From contig NZ_BSFL01000003.1 of the NCBI RefSeq assembly GCF_027922325.1, forward strand, positions 186,001-250,000: a stretch of 64,000 bases of DNA. Reading direction: 5' to 3'. How positions within the stretch are numbered: the stretch's first letter is position 1; the number at the start of each line of letters is the position of its first letter. The position numbers and the translations under genes were made by a program. The notes under the pieces were generated by a model. The model did no database searches and was not told the origin of the DNA. It saw only the letters and a program-made list of their open reading frames with translations. The stretch comes from Methylopila turkensis. GTDB taxonomy: Bacteria; Pseudomonadota; Alphaproteobacteria; Rhizobiales; Methylopilaceae. This document shows positions 24,452-32,782 of this stretch, piece after piece.

Positions 24452-25396
24452 ATGCGCGCAAGGTCGTGTCTCCGGGGCCTTCGCTCCGCCGCCGCCGTCC
24501 TGGGCCTCGGGCTCGGCCTTTGCGGCCTGGCCCGTGCGGCCGAGCCGCTGCCGACCACGGAGATCGCGCCGGGCGTGTTCGTCTACCAGGCGCCCTACGA
24601 GCTCCTGGCCCCGGGGAACGGCGGCGCGATCGCCAATGTCGGCTTCGTGGTCGGGCGCGACGCCGTGGCGGTGATCGACACCGGCAACACGCTGCAGGCG
24701 GGCGAGCGGCTGCTCGCCGCCGTGCGGGCGCGCACGACGCTGCCGATCCGCTACGTCATCAACACCCACATGCATCCGGATCACGCGCTCGGAAACGCAG
24801 CGTTCCGGGGGGAGGGCGCGCGCTTCGTGGCGCACGCCAAGTATCCGCGGGCGTTGCAGGCCCGCGCCCAGTCCTACATCGAGGCCGGCCGGCGGGCGAT
24901 CGGCGACGGATTCGCGCCCGATTCGGTGGTGATGCCCGACACGACCGTCGCCGACCGGCTCACGCTCGATCTTGGCGGCCGTTCGCTTGAGCTGCAGGCG
25001 GAGCCGACCGCGCACACCGACAACGACCTCACCGTCTTCGATCCGAGCACCGGCGCCTGGTTCCTCGGCGACCTGCTGTTCATGGGGCACCTGCCGAGCG
25101 TCGACGGCTCGCTCGAAGGCTGGCTCCGGGTGATGTCGCGGGTGAAGACGCGGCCGGTCGCGCGGGTCGTGCCCGGGCATGGACCGGCCTCCGCGCCGTG
25201 GCCGCAGGCGCTGGAGCCGCAGCAGCGCTACTTCGACCGCCTGCGCGCGGACGTAAAGGCGCTGCTCGACGCCGGCGCCAGCCTGCGCGAGGCGTCGGAA
25301 AAGGCGGGTCTTTCCGAGCGGGACGCCTGGGCGCTGTTCGACGAGTTCAACGCCCGCAACGCCATCGCCGCCTACCGCGAGCTCGAATGGCGATAA
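24452..25396 (+). CDS. Quinoprotein relay system zinc metallohydrolase (metallo-beta-lactamase fold)
   Basis: The 314-residue exported protein has a signal peptide ending LARAAEP and the zinc motif NTHMHPDHALGN, with a further ligand in TAHTDND and VVPGHGPAS. This family is found beside PQQ-dependent alcohol dehydrogenases and their cytochromes; its substrate is unknown. The ATG at 24452 has GAGGAG seven bases upstream and is preferred over a GTG at 24434. It lies 47 bases after the cytochrome c gene, so the two probably form an operon. Confidence 0.85.
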   Translation: MRARSCLRGLRSAAAVLGLGLGLCGLARAAEPLPTTEIAPGVFVYQAPYELLAPGNGGAIANVGFVVGRDAVAVIDTGNTLQAGERLLAAVRARTTLPIRYVINTHMHPDHALGNAAFRGEGARFVAHAKYPRALQARAQSYIEAGRRAIGDGFAPDSVVMPDTTVADRLTLDLGGRSLELQAEPTAHTDNDLTVFDPSTGAWFLGDLLFMGHLPSVDGSLEGWLRVMSRVKTRPVARVVPGHGPASAPWPQALEPQQRYFDRLRADVKALLDAGASLREASEKAGLSERDAWALFDEFNARNAIAAYRELEWR

Positions 25397-25701
25397 TGCG
25401 GCGCAATATAATAAGTGTGCATTCGCAGCAAAATCATAATAACGCTCTTATATCTTAAAGTCCTGTTGCGTGGTCCGGCGAAGCGATCTAGGGTCCGGTC
25501 GTCTTCAGCTGCAACGCCTGCATGCCCTTGGGGTTGCAGTCGGTTCGTAGGTCTAGCCGGGCGCCGCCCGGCAAAGGGTCGAGCAACAAGTCCCGACTGG
25601 CCGTGACACGAGCGGAAGACGCAGGTCCAATAATAAAGATCATGCCTTTGCGGCTCGCCGCGATGGCCGCCTAAAGGACTGCGTTTTAGAGGGAGAATAC
25701 A
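25397..25701 (+). promoter_or_regulatory. xoxF upstream region with AT-rich repeated motif and inverted repeat
   Basis: This 305-base gap is unusually AT-rich for the window at its left end. ATAATAA-type elements occur at 25408-25417 (ATAATAAGTG), 25436-25443 (ATAATAAC) and about 25630-25638 (AATAATAAAG). CTGCAAC (25509-25515) pairs with GTTGCAG (25533-25539). A GAGGGAGAA box before the xoxF ATG is a strong ribosome binding site. The same ATAATAAGTG decamer occurs in the divergent region at 34204-34213. Confidence 0.55.
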
Positions 25702-27510
25702 ATGCGCAAAGTCGCACTCGCGGCGGGCCTGCTCGGCGCCGCCGCCATGGTTTGGCCGGCGATGGCCAATGACAGCGTCACGACGATCCTGAAAGACCCC
25801 AAACAGTGGGGCATCCAGACCGGCGACTACGCCAACACCCGTTACTCCAAGCTCGACCAGATCACGGCGAAGAACGTCGACAAGCTCCAGGTCGCCTGGA
25901 CGTTTTCGACGGGCGTTCTGCGCGGCCATGAGGGCGGCCCCCTCGTCATCGGCGACGTGATGTACGTTCACACGCCGTTCCCGAACAACGTGTTCGCGCT
26001 CGACCTGAACCAGGACGGCCGCATCATCTGGAAGTACGAGCCGAAGCAGGACCCGAGCGTCATCCCGGTCATGTGCTGCGACACGGTTCATCGCGGTCTG
26101 GCTTACGCCGACGGCCTGATCCTGCTGCACCAGGCCGACACCACGCTCGTCGCGCTCGACGCCAAGACCGGCCAGAAGAAGTGGTCGGTGGTGAACGGCG
26201 ACCCGAAGAAGGGCGAGACCAACACCGCGACCGTTCTGCCGGTCAAGGACAAGGTCATCGTCGGCATCTCGGGCGGCGAATTCGGCGTGCGCGGCTCCGT
26301 GACCGCCTACAACCTCAAGGACGGCTCCAAGGCGTGGCGCGCCTACTCCATGGGTCCGGACGAGGAGATGCTGATCGATCCGGCGAAGACCACCGAGCAT
26401 GGCAAGCCGGTCGGCAAGGACTCTTCGCTGAAGAGCTGGGAAGGCGACCAGTGGAAGATCGGCGGCGGCTCCACCTGGGGCTGGTACTCGTACGATCCGA
26501 AGCTGAACCTGATGTACTACGGCTCGGGCAACCCCTCGACCTGGAACCCGAAGCAGCGCCCGGGCGACAACAAGTGGTCGATGACCATCTTCGCGCGTGA
26601 CGTCGACACCGGCGTGGCGAAGTGGGTCTACCAGATGACGCCCCACGACGAGTGGGACTTCGACGGCATCAACGAGATGATCCTCACGGATCAGAAGATC
26701 GACGGCAAGGACACTCCGCTCCTCACGCACTTCGACCGTAACGGCTTCGCCTACACGGTGAACCGCGATACGGGCGAAGTCCTGGTCGCCGAGAAGTACG
26801 ACCCGGTCGTGAACTGGGCCACCAAGGTCGATCTCGACAAGTCGTCCAAGACCTACGGCCGTCCGCTCGTCGTCGCCAAGTATTCGACCGAGCAGAACGG
26901 CGAAGACGTGAACAGCCAGGGCATCTGCCCGGCGGCTCTCGGCACCAAGGACCAGCAGCCGGCGGCCTACTCGCCGGAGACCGAGCTGTTCTACGTGCCG
27001 ACCAACCACGTCTGCATGGACTACGAGCCGTTCCGCGTCTCGTACACCGCCGGCCAGCCTTACGTCGGCGCGACCCTCTCGATGTACCCGGCCCCCAACT
27101 CGCATGGCGGCATGGGCAACTTCATCGCCTGGGACAACAAGAAGGGTAAGATCGTCTGGTCGAACAAGGAGCAGTTCTCCGTGTGGTCGGGCGCTCTCGC
27201 GACCGCCGGCGGCGTGGTGTTCTACGGCACGCTGGAAGGCTACCTGAAGGCGGTCGACGCCAAGTCGGGCAAGGAACTCTACAAGTTCAAGACCCCGTCC
27301 GGCATCATCGGCAACGTCACGACCTATGAGCACAAGGGCACGCAGTACATCGCCATCCTGTCGGGCGTCGGCGGTTGGGCGGGCATCGGCCTCGCGGCCG
27401 GTCTGACCAACGCCACGGACGGCCTCGGCGCGGTCGGCGGCTACGCGGCTCTGTCGAGCTACACCGCCCTCGGCGGTCAGCTGACCGTGTTCAAGCTGCC
27501 GAAGTCGTAA
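25702..27510 (+). CDS. xoxF: Lanthanide-dependent PQQ methanol dehydrogenase XoxF
   Basis: It oxidises methanol (and often formaldehyde) in the periplasm, with PQQ and a rare-earth ion as cofactors. The 602-residue precursor has a signal peptide ending PAMA-NDS and an eight-bladed propeller. [11 protein letters not shown] holds the vicinal disulfide (C125-C126). [12 protein letters not shown] holds catalytic D319 and D321; the second Asp, two residues on, is the lanthanide-ligand signature absent from MxaF. The sequence resembles the XoxF5 clade (from memory). xoxJ follows, but no xoxG-type cytochrome is adjacent. A run of codons with C or G endings and the strong ribosome binding site suggest high expression. 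Confidence 0.97.
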   Translation: MRKVALAAGLLGAAAMVWPAMANDSVTTILKDPKQWGIQTGDYANTRYSKLDQITAKNVDKLQVAWTFSTGVLRGHEGGPLVIGDVMYVHTPFPNNVFALDLNQDGRIIWKYEPKQDPSVIPVMCCDTVHRGLAYADGLILLHQADTTLVALDAKTGQKKWSVVNGDPKKGETNTATVLPVKDKVIVGISGGEFGVRGSVTAYNLKDGSKAWRAYSMGPDEEMLIDPAKTTEHGKPVGKDSSLKSWEGDQWKIGGGSTWGWYSYDPKLNLMYYGSGNPSTWNPKQRPGDNKWSMTIFARDVDTGVAKWVYQMTPHDEWDFDGINEMILTDQKIDGKDTPLLTHFDRNGFAYTVNRDTGEVLVAEKYDPVVNWATKVDLDKSSKTYGRPLVVAKYSTEQNGEDVNSQGICPAALGTKDQQPAAYSPETELFYVPTNHVCMDYEPFRVSYTAGQPYVGATLSMYPAPNSHGGMGNFIAWDNKKGKIVWSNKEQFSVWSGALATAGGVVFYGTLEGYLKAVDAKSGKELYKFKTPSGIIGNVTTYEHKGTQYIAILSGVGGWAGIGLAAGLTNATDGLGAVGGYAALSSYTALGGQLTVFKLPKS

Positions 27511-27514
27511 ATCC

Positions 27515-27544
27515 GGCACGGCGCCTCCGGGCGCCGCGCCTTTT
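27515..27544 (+). terminator. Intrinsic terminator or attenuator after xoxF
   Basis: GGCACGGCGCC pairs with GGCGCCGCGCC around a TCCG loop and is followed by TTTT. It starts five bases after the xoxF stop and may limit read-through into xoxJ. Confidence 0.75.
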
Positions 27545-27661
27545 CTCTGGGGGCCCGGCCATCGGCATCGTCCGACGGTCGGGCCTTTCCGCGTCCGGGG
27601 GAGACCCCAGAATCTCATGAAAGCGCGCGGCCTCGCCAGCGCGTTCAGGAGGACTGACACG

Positions 27662-28516
27662 ATGATTTCCGCATTCGGGCGCTCCGTCGCAGCCGGCGTT
27701 TTGGCTGCAGGCGCGCTGATCGCCGCAGGCGCCTCCACCGCGCACGCGCAAACCTCCGACCTCGTCAACCGCGCGACGCTGCGCGTCTGCGCCGACCCCG
27801 CCGACATGCCGCTCTCCAACGAGAAGGGCGAAGGGTTCGAGAACAAGATCGCGGAGCTGCTGGGCAAGGAGCTCGGGATCCCGGTCGACTACACCTGGTT
27901 CCCGCAGGCGACCGGCTTCTACCGCATGACGCTCGGCAGCAAGCGCTGCGACGTGGTGATGGGCTATGTCGCCGCCGGCGATCCGGTGCTGAACACCAAC
28001 CCCTACTTCAAATCGGCCTGGGTGCTGGTCACCAAGAAGGGCGGCGCGCTCGACGGCGTCGACACGCTCAGCGACGAGCGTCTGAAGTCGGGCCGGATCG
28101 GCGTGATCGCCGGCACCGCGCCGGCGAACCATCTCGCGCGCTACGGCCTGCTCGGCCGCTCGCGGCCCTATTCGCTGATGGTCGACCGCCGCTATGAGTC
28201 TCCGGCCGAGGAGATGCTCAAGGACATCGATTCCGGCGCGATCGACGCCGGCATCCTGTGGGGGCCGATCGGCGGCTACTACGCCGCGCAGTTCGGCAAG
28301 GACACCCACAGCGTGGTCCCGCTCGTGAAGGATCAGGGCTTCCCGCCGCTGACCTATCGCATCACAATGGGCATCCGGCCGAACGAGCTGAACTGGAAAC
28401 ACCGCCTGAACGATTTCATCGCGAAGAACCAGAACGAGATCAACAAGATCCTGCTCAGCTTCAACATTCCGCTGCTCGATGAACAGAACAGGCCGATCGT
28501 CGCGCCGGCGGACTGA
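27662..28516 (+). CDS. xoxJ: XoxJ-like periplasmic binding protein
   Basis: The 284-residue protein has a signal peptide ending STAHAQ and a family-3 solute-binding fold (LRVCADPADMPLSNEKGEG, RCDVVMGYVAAGDP, GAIDAGILWGPIGGYYA). XoxJ/MxaJ proteins accompany methanol dehydrogenases and are thought to help activate or mature the enzyme rather than serve transport. I chose the ATG at 27662 because AGGAGG lies eight bases upstream; an ATG at 27617 would add 15 residues. The gene is separated from xoxF by a terminator-like hairpin and overlaps the CxxxCW gene. Confidence 0.92.
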   Translation: MISAFGRSVAAGVLAAGALIAAGASTAHAQTSDLVNRATLRVCADPADMPLSNEKGEGFENKIAELLGKELGIPVDYTWFPQATGFYRMTLGSKRCDVVMGYVAAGDPVLNTNPYFKSAWVLVTKKGGALDGVDTLSDERLKSGRIGVIAGTAPANHLARYGLLGRSRPYSLMVDRRYESPAEEMLKDIDSGAIDAGILWGPIGGYYAAQFGKDTHSVVPLVKDQGFPPLTYRITMGIRPNELNWKHRLNDFIAKNQNEINKILLSFNIPLLDEQNRPIVAPAD

Positions 28517-29102
28517 GGCGATCGCGGCCGCTCACCTCGCGGCCGCCTGCCTCGCGGCCGTTCTGGCCGCGGGGGGCGCCGGGGCGGCGGAGGACCCGGT
28601 CGACGGGCCGACGCCGCCCGAGCCTGCCGGCTACCGCATGGACGGCTACCGCACGCCGACGCCCGCGACGCTGGCGGGCGCCGTCGTGCTCGACACCGCG
28701 GCCGCCGAGCGGCTGTGGCGCGACGGTCGGGCGGTCTTCGTCGACGTCATGCCGCGACCGGAGAAGCCGGCGAAACTTCCGGCCGGCACCATCTGGCGCG
28801 ACGCGCCGCGCGATCATCTGCCGCGCAGCGCCTGGCTGATCAATGTGGGCTACGGCGCGCTCGCGCCCCGCATGGAAGAGTTCTTCCGCGGGAGCCTTCG
28901 GGAGCTCACCGGCGGAGACGCGGCGAAGCCGCTGGCGTTCTACTGCCGCCGGGCGTGCTGGATGTCGTGGAACGCCGCGAAGCGCGCGATCGAGTGGGGC
29001 TACTCCGCCGTGTACTGGTACCCCGACGGCTCCGACGGCTGGGCCGAGGCCGGGCTGCCGCTGGAGGCGGCCAAGCCATATCGGGTCGGCGCAAAGGAGT
29101 AG
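28479..29102 (+). CDS. PQQ-dependent catabolism-associated CxxxCW-motif protein (rhodanese-like)
   Basis: The 207-residue exported protein has an arginine-rich n-region and hydrophobic signal (SSRRRTEAIAAAHL). A rhodanese-like fold ends in FYCRRACWMSWNAAKRA, where C156 and C160 precede W161. This family co-occurs with PQQ alcohol dehydrogenases and the associated ABC transporter; its role is unknown, and a redox or metal role is suggested by the cysteines. The start at 28479 lies 38 bases inside xoxJ, without a clear ribosome binding site, so a slightly later start is possible. It converges with the exported-protein gene at 29145. Confidence 0.85.
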   Translation: MNRTGRSSRRRTEAIAAAHLAAACLAAVLAAGGAGAAEDPVDGPTPPEPAGYRMDGYRTPTPATLAGAVVLDTAAAERLWRDGRAVFVDVMPRPEKPAKLPAGTIWRDAPRDHLPRSAWLINVGYGALAPRMEEFFRGSLRELTGGDAAKPLAFYCRRACWMSWNAAKRAIEWGYSAVYWYPDGSDGWAEAGLPLEAAKPYRVGAKE

Positions 29103-29144
29103 CTGCGGCCGCGGACGACGATCGGGACGGCCGCGGCGCAGCGC

Positions 29145-29924
29145 TCAGTTGTCGAGCTTCGCCTGGATGTCGCGGCCGCGCTCGAAGGCGAGCTGCTCCA
29201 GGATCACCGGGCTCTCGCAGACATAGGTGAGGGCCTGGGCGCGCTCGTCGTAGATGCGCGTGTCCCAGTTCAGCGCCTCTTCCTTCTTCTGGAACTCCGG
29301 CGACATCTGCGTGGCCATGTCCTTGCGCTCGGCGGCGAGCTTGAGGCTCGCCTCCTTGATCCGTTCGGAGAGCGCGCGCTGCTTGCGGGCGTAGCGCTCG
29401 ATGCCGGTGATGACGGCCGAGCGCGCGGCGTTGATCTCGCTGAACACCCCGGCGAACAGCAGCGTGAGCTGCGCGTTCTTCTCCGGGCCCGCCGCGGCCG
29501 TGAAGCGGTCGATCGCGGCCTGCGCCTCGTCCCGCTTGGTGCGCCGCGCGACCAGCAGCGGCACGAGGTCCGCCACATGCGGATCGTCGCGCCATTTGGC
29601 GATGGCCTCGTCGAGCGGCGGGCCGGCCCACATCTGCCCGTAGCTGAGCGCGCCGACCTTCGGCTGGATGCATGGCCAGTCGCTGTCCGGCCCGGGCTTG
29701 CCCTGCGCGGCGCGGCCCTGTCCGGGCTGCTCGGCGCGCGGCGTGGGGGCGGGCAGGGGCGTCTTCGGCCCGCCGCCGGCGCCGGCCTGCGCCAGCGTGG
29801 CCGGTCCGGCGGCCGTCTGGTCCTGCGCCGCGGCGCCGCCCGCGGCGACCGCCGCGATCAGGGCGCCCGCGGCGAGCCGCGCCGTCGCGGCGCGGCGGGC
29901 GCGTTGCGTGATGGTCATGAGCAT
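29145..29924 (-). CDS. Exported protein of unknown function at the end of the lut-like operon
   Basis: The 259-residue protein has a signal peptide (ALIAAVAAGGAAAQ), a Pro/Ala/Gly-rich linker (about 45-75) and a helical domain starting at WPCIQPKVGALSYGQMWAGPP. The domain is rich in Lys/Glu/Arg and may form coiled coils (RKQRALSERIKEASLKLAAERKD). Two cysteines (in WPCIQP and YVCESP) could form a disulfide. It is the fifth gene after binding protein, propeller, ATPase and permease, the position of lutG in Methylorubrum as I remember it. The ATG at 29924 follows GGGAG. The function is not recognised. Confidence 0.75.
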   Translation of the reverse strand: MLMTITQRARRAATARLAAGALIAAVAAGGAAAQDQTAAGPATLAQAGAGGGPKTPLPAPTPRAEQPGQGRAAQGKPGPDSDWPCIQPKVGALSYGQMWAGPPLDEAIAKWRDDPHVADLVPLLVARRTKRDEAQAAIDRFTAAAGPEKNAQLTLLFAGVFSEINAARSAVITGIERYARKQRALSERIKEASLKLAAERKDMATQMSPEFQKKEEALNWDTRIYDERAQALTYVCESPVILEQLAFERGRDIQAKLDN

Positions 29925-30008
29925 CGTCTCCCGAGGAGTTCTCGCGGCCGTGCGGTCGGGTCTGGCCGCCGGTCGTCCTGTTCGTTCAGGCGTCACGTCG
30001 CGCCGCCG

Positions 30009-30884
30009 TCATTTGGCCGCGTCCGGCCCGCCGCGCCGCGCCGTCAATCCGGCCGAAGGATCGTAGGCGAATACGGCGGCCACGAGGAAGACCGTCGCGC
30101 AGCCCGCGACCACGGCGAGCGAGGTCCACTCGACCTGACCGTAGAGCGCGAAGCGGATCAGTTCGACCGCATGGGTGAAGGGGTTGTAGCTGCAGATGTA
30201 CCAGAGCGGAACGCTCGCCTGCTGGATCCGCCACAGCGGATAGAGCGCGGAGGAGGCGAAGAACATCGGGAAGATGACGAAGTTCATCACGCTCGCGAAG
30301 TTCTCGAGCTGCTTGAACACCGACGACATCACGAGGCCCATGGCCCCGAGCATCAGCCCGGTGAGGATCAGCGCCGGCAGCACGGTGAGATAGCCCCAGG
30401 GGCTGTCGGGCTGCACGTCCCAGAAGTAGGCGACGAGCAGGAAAGCGTACACCTGCAGCAGCGAGACGAAAATGCCGGCGACCAGCTTCGACAGCAGCAG
30501 GTGCCAGCGCGGATAGGGGCTGACCAGCAGGATGCGCATCGCCCCGACCTCGCGGTCGTAGACCATGGAGAGCGAGGACTGCAGCCCGTTGAAGAGCTGG
30601 ATCATCGCGATCAGGCCCGGCGCGATGTAGACCTCGTAGAGGACATAGGTCTCGTAGGGCGGGATGATCGACACGCCGAGCACCGCGCGGAAGCCGGCGG
30701 CGAAGATGAACAGCCAGACCAGCGGGCGCACCAGCGCCGACAGGAAGCGGCCGCGCTGGTGCACGAAGCGCAGGCCCTCGCGCCAGACGATGCCGTAGAG
30801 CGCGATCATGTAGCCGCCGAAGGTCAGGCGGCGGTCGTCTGGCGGGGCGGCGGGGCTCGGCGAGAGCGGTTCGGTCGCGCTCAT
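30009..30884 (-). CDS. ABC transporter permease (PedC/LutF-like)
   Basis: The 291-residue protein is an ABC-2 type permease with about six membrane segments. It contains GLRFVHQRGRFLSALVRPLVWLF, shortened here to the amphipathic entry and first segment, then YDREVGAMRILLVSPYPR, the ABC-2 coupling loop. It belongs to the permease family linked to PQQ-dependent alcohol oxidation. The start overlaps the ATPase stop (ATGA). With the ATPase, propeller and binding protein it forms the putative lanthanide or quinoprotein-related transporter. Confidence 0.87.
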   Translation of the reverse strand: MSATEPLSPSPAAPPDDRRLTFGGYMIALYGIVWREGLRFVHQRGRFLSALVRPLVWLFIFAAGFRAVLGVSIIPPYETYVLYEVYIAPGLIAMIQLFNGLQSSLSMVYDREVGAMRILLVSPYPRWHLLLSKLVAGIFVSLLQVYAFLLVAYFWDVQPDSPWGYLTVLPALILTGLMLGAMGLVMSSVFKQLENFASVMNFVIFPMFFASSALYPLWRIQQASVPLWYICSYNPFTHAVELIRFALYGQVEWTSLAVVAGCATVFLVAAVFAYDPSAGLTARRGGPDAAK

Positions 30885-31666
30885 GCCGCGCTCGCCCCCG
30901 GCGCGGCCGCGTCGGCCTCCGTGACGACCGCCATGAAGGCCGCCCCGACGTCGTCGGTTCCCGCGCGGTCCCTCAGCGCGGCGACGTCGCCCGAAAACAG
31001 CATCCGGCCCTTGTGCAGCACCGCCACGCGGTCGGCGGCCTCGATCTCGTCCACGAGATGCGTCGCCCACAGCACGCCGATGCCTTCGTCCGCGATCAGC
31101 CGGCGGACCTCGGCGATCAGCGCCCGCCGGGAGCCGATGTCGAGGCCGACGGTGGGCTCGTCGAGCAGCAGCAGGCTCGGCCGGTGGAGCAGGGCGCGCG
31201 CGATCTCGACGCGGCGCATCTGTCCGCCGGACAGCGCCCGCACCCGCTCCTTCGCGCGGGCCTCGAGCCCGACGCGCTCGAGCAGCGCCAGTCCGCGCCG
31301 CTTGGCCTCCGCGGGGCCGAGGCCGTGCAGGGCGGCGTGGTAGAGCAGGTTCTGCAGCACGGTGAGCTCGAGATCGAGCGTGCGCGCCTGGAACACGACG
31401 CCGAGGCGCGACAGCGCGCCAGCGGGGTCACGGCGCACGTCGTGGCCGAGCACGGCGATCGAGCCGCTGCGGTTCTGGTAGAGCCGCGTGATCAGCGAAT
31501 AGAGCGTGGTCTTGCCGGCGCCGTTCAGGCCGAGCAAAGCCGTGAAGGCCCCGGACGGGGCCTCCAGGCTGACGCCGTCGAGCGCCTTGCGCGATCCGAA
31601 GCTGTGGCTGACGTCGCGCACGCTGAGCGCGGGCGCGGCGCCCGCCCCGTGCGTCGCCGCGGTCAT
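30881..31666 (-). CDS. ABC transporter ATP-binding protein (PQQ-linked, LutE/PedB-like)
   Basis: The 261-residue ATPase has Walker A GLNGAGKTT (K52), the signature ALSGGQMRRVEIARAL, Walker B LLLLDEPTVGLD and the switch histidine in WATHLVDEI. It resembles the ATPases of the PQQ-alcohol transporter family. A short C-terminal extension after residue 220 is alanine-rich. The gene ends inside the permease start by four bases. The beta-propeller gene lies 22 bases upstream on the same strand. Confidence 0.89.
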   Translation of the reverse strand: MTAATHGAGAAPALSVRDVSHSFGSRKALDGVSLEAPSGAFTALLGLNGAGKTTLYSLITRLYQNRSGSIAVLGHDVRRDPAGALSRLGVVFQARTLDLELTVLQNLLYHAALHGLGPAEAKRRGLALLERVGLEARAKERVRALSGGQMRRVEIARALLHRPSLLLLDEPTVGLDIGSRRALIAEVRRLIADEGIGVLWATHLVDEIEAADRVAVLHKGRMLFSGDVAALRDRAGTDDVGAAFMAVVTEADAAAPGASAA

Positions 31667-31688
31667 GCCGCCACCTTGGAGGCAAGGC

Positions 31689-32696
31689 TCACGGCACGGC
31701 CACCGCGCCCCAGGGAGACCGGCCGGTGGTGATCGACTTCAGCACCTTCTCGCTCGCGATGTCGATGATCGAGATGTCGTTCGAGTTGCCGTTGGTGGTG
31801 TAGAGCCGCTTCTGGTCCGGCGAGAAGGCGAGCTGCCACACGCGCTGGCCGACAAGCAGGTACTTCTTGATCTCGAAGGTCTCGGTGTCGATCACCGCGA
31901 CGCGGTTCGCCGGCCCGAGCGCGACGAAGGCGGTCGAGTTGTCGCTCGTGATGCGCACGCCGACCGGCTGGATCGCCTCGGGCGTGACGCCGGGGATCTC
32001 GAAGGTGATGCGCTTCACGATCTGATGCGTCTTCGGGTCGATCACCGACACCGTGCCGCCGACCTCCGCCGACACCCAGACATGCTTGCCGTCGGGGCGG
32101 AACTCGGCGATGCGCGGGCGGCTGTCCACCAGCACGTTCTCCACGATCTCGTTCGTGTCCGTGCTGATGAAATGGGCCATGTTCGTCGTTTCCGACGTGT
32201 TGACGAGCACCTTGCCGTCCGGGCTGATGCCCATGCCCTCCGGCTCCACGCCGACCGGCACCTCGGTGATCTTCTGGCCCGTCGCGGTGTCGACGATCGT
32301 GACCATGTTGTCGTCTTCGTTGGCGATGTAGAGCGGATTGCCCGAGGGGTGCAGCACGAACAGCTCCGGGTCGGGGCCGGAGGGCAGCGTGCGCAGCATC
32401 TTGTAGGTCGCAGCGTCGTAAACCTCGACACGGTTGTCGTCGCTGGCGCAGATGTAGATCAGCTTGCCGTCGGGGCTCGCCGTGATCCCGCGCGGCCGGC
32501 GGCCGGTCTTCACCGTTTCGATCACCTTCAGCGTCTCGCCGTCGATCACCGTCATGGTGTGGTCGCGCTCGTTCGAGACGAAGATCCGTTCGGCGGCGGC
32601 CGGAGCGGCGGAGCCGAGCAGCGCGGCGGCGGCCACGCCGGCCAGCCACAGTCGCGCCCTCGGCGCGGACGGGCGGCGGTCAGCAGAAGCGGTCAT
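31689..32696 (-). CDS. PQQ-dependent catabolism-associated beta-propeller protein (YVTN repeats, LutB-like)
   Basis: The 335-residue exported protein has a signal peptide ending APAAAERI and about seven YVTN-type repeats (IFVSNERDHTMTVIDGET, YICASDDNRVEVYDAAT, YIANEDDNMVTIVDTAT). It belongs to a beta-propeller family found only with PQQ-linked ABC transporters. It could bind a cofactor, enzyme or metal complex in the periplasm (inference). The ATG at 32696 is used. It lies between the binding protein and ATPase genes in the operon. Confidence 0.88.
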   Translation of the reverse strand: MTASADRRPSAPRARLWLAGVAAAALLGSAAPAAAERIFVSNERDHTMTVIDGETLKVIETVKTGRRPRGITASPDGKLIYICASDDNRVEVYDAATYKMLRTLPSGPDPELFVLHPSGNPLYIANEDDNMVTIVDTATGQKITEVPVGVEPEGMGISPDGKVLVNTSETTNMAHFISTDTNEIVENVLVDSRPRIAEFRPDGKHVWVSAEVGGTVSVIDPKTHQIVKRITFEIPGVTPEAIQPVGVRITSDNSTAFVALGPANRVAVIDTETFEIKKYLLVGQRVWQLAFSPDQKRLYTTNGNSNDISIIDIASEKVLKSITTGRSPWGAVAVP

Positions 32697-32782
32697 CCAG
32701 AGATTCTCCCAACCGGCGCGGCTCGGGAGGCCGCGCATCTTATTGTCAGATATCGGGCGGGGGTCGTCCCCGCCGCCCGTCG

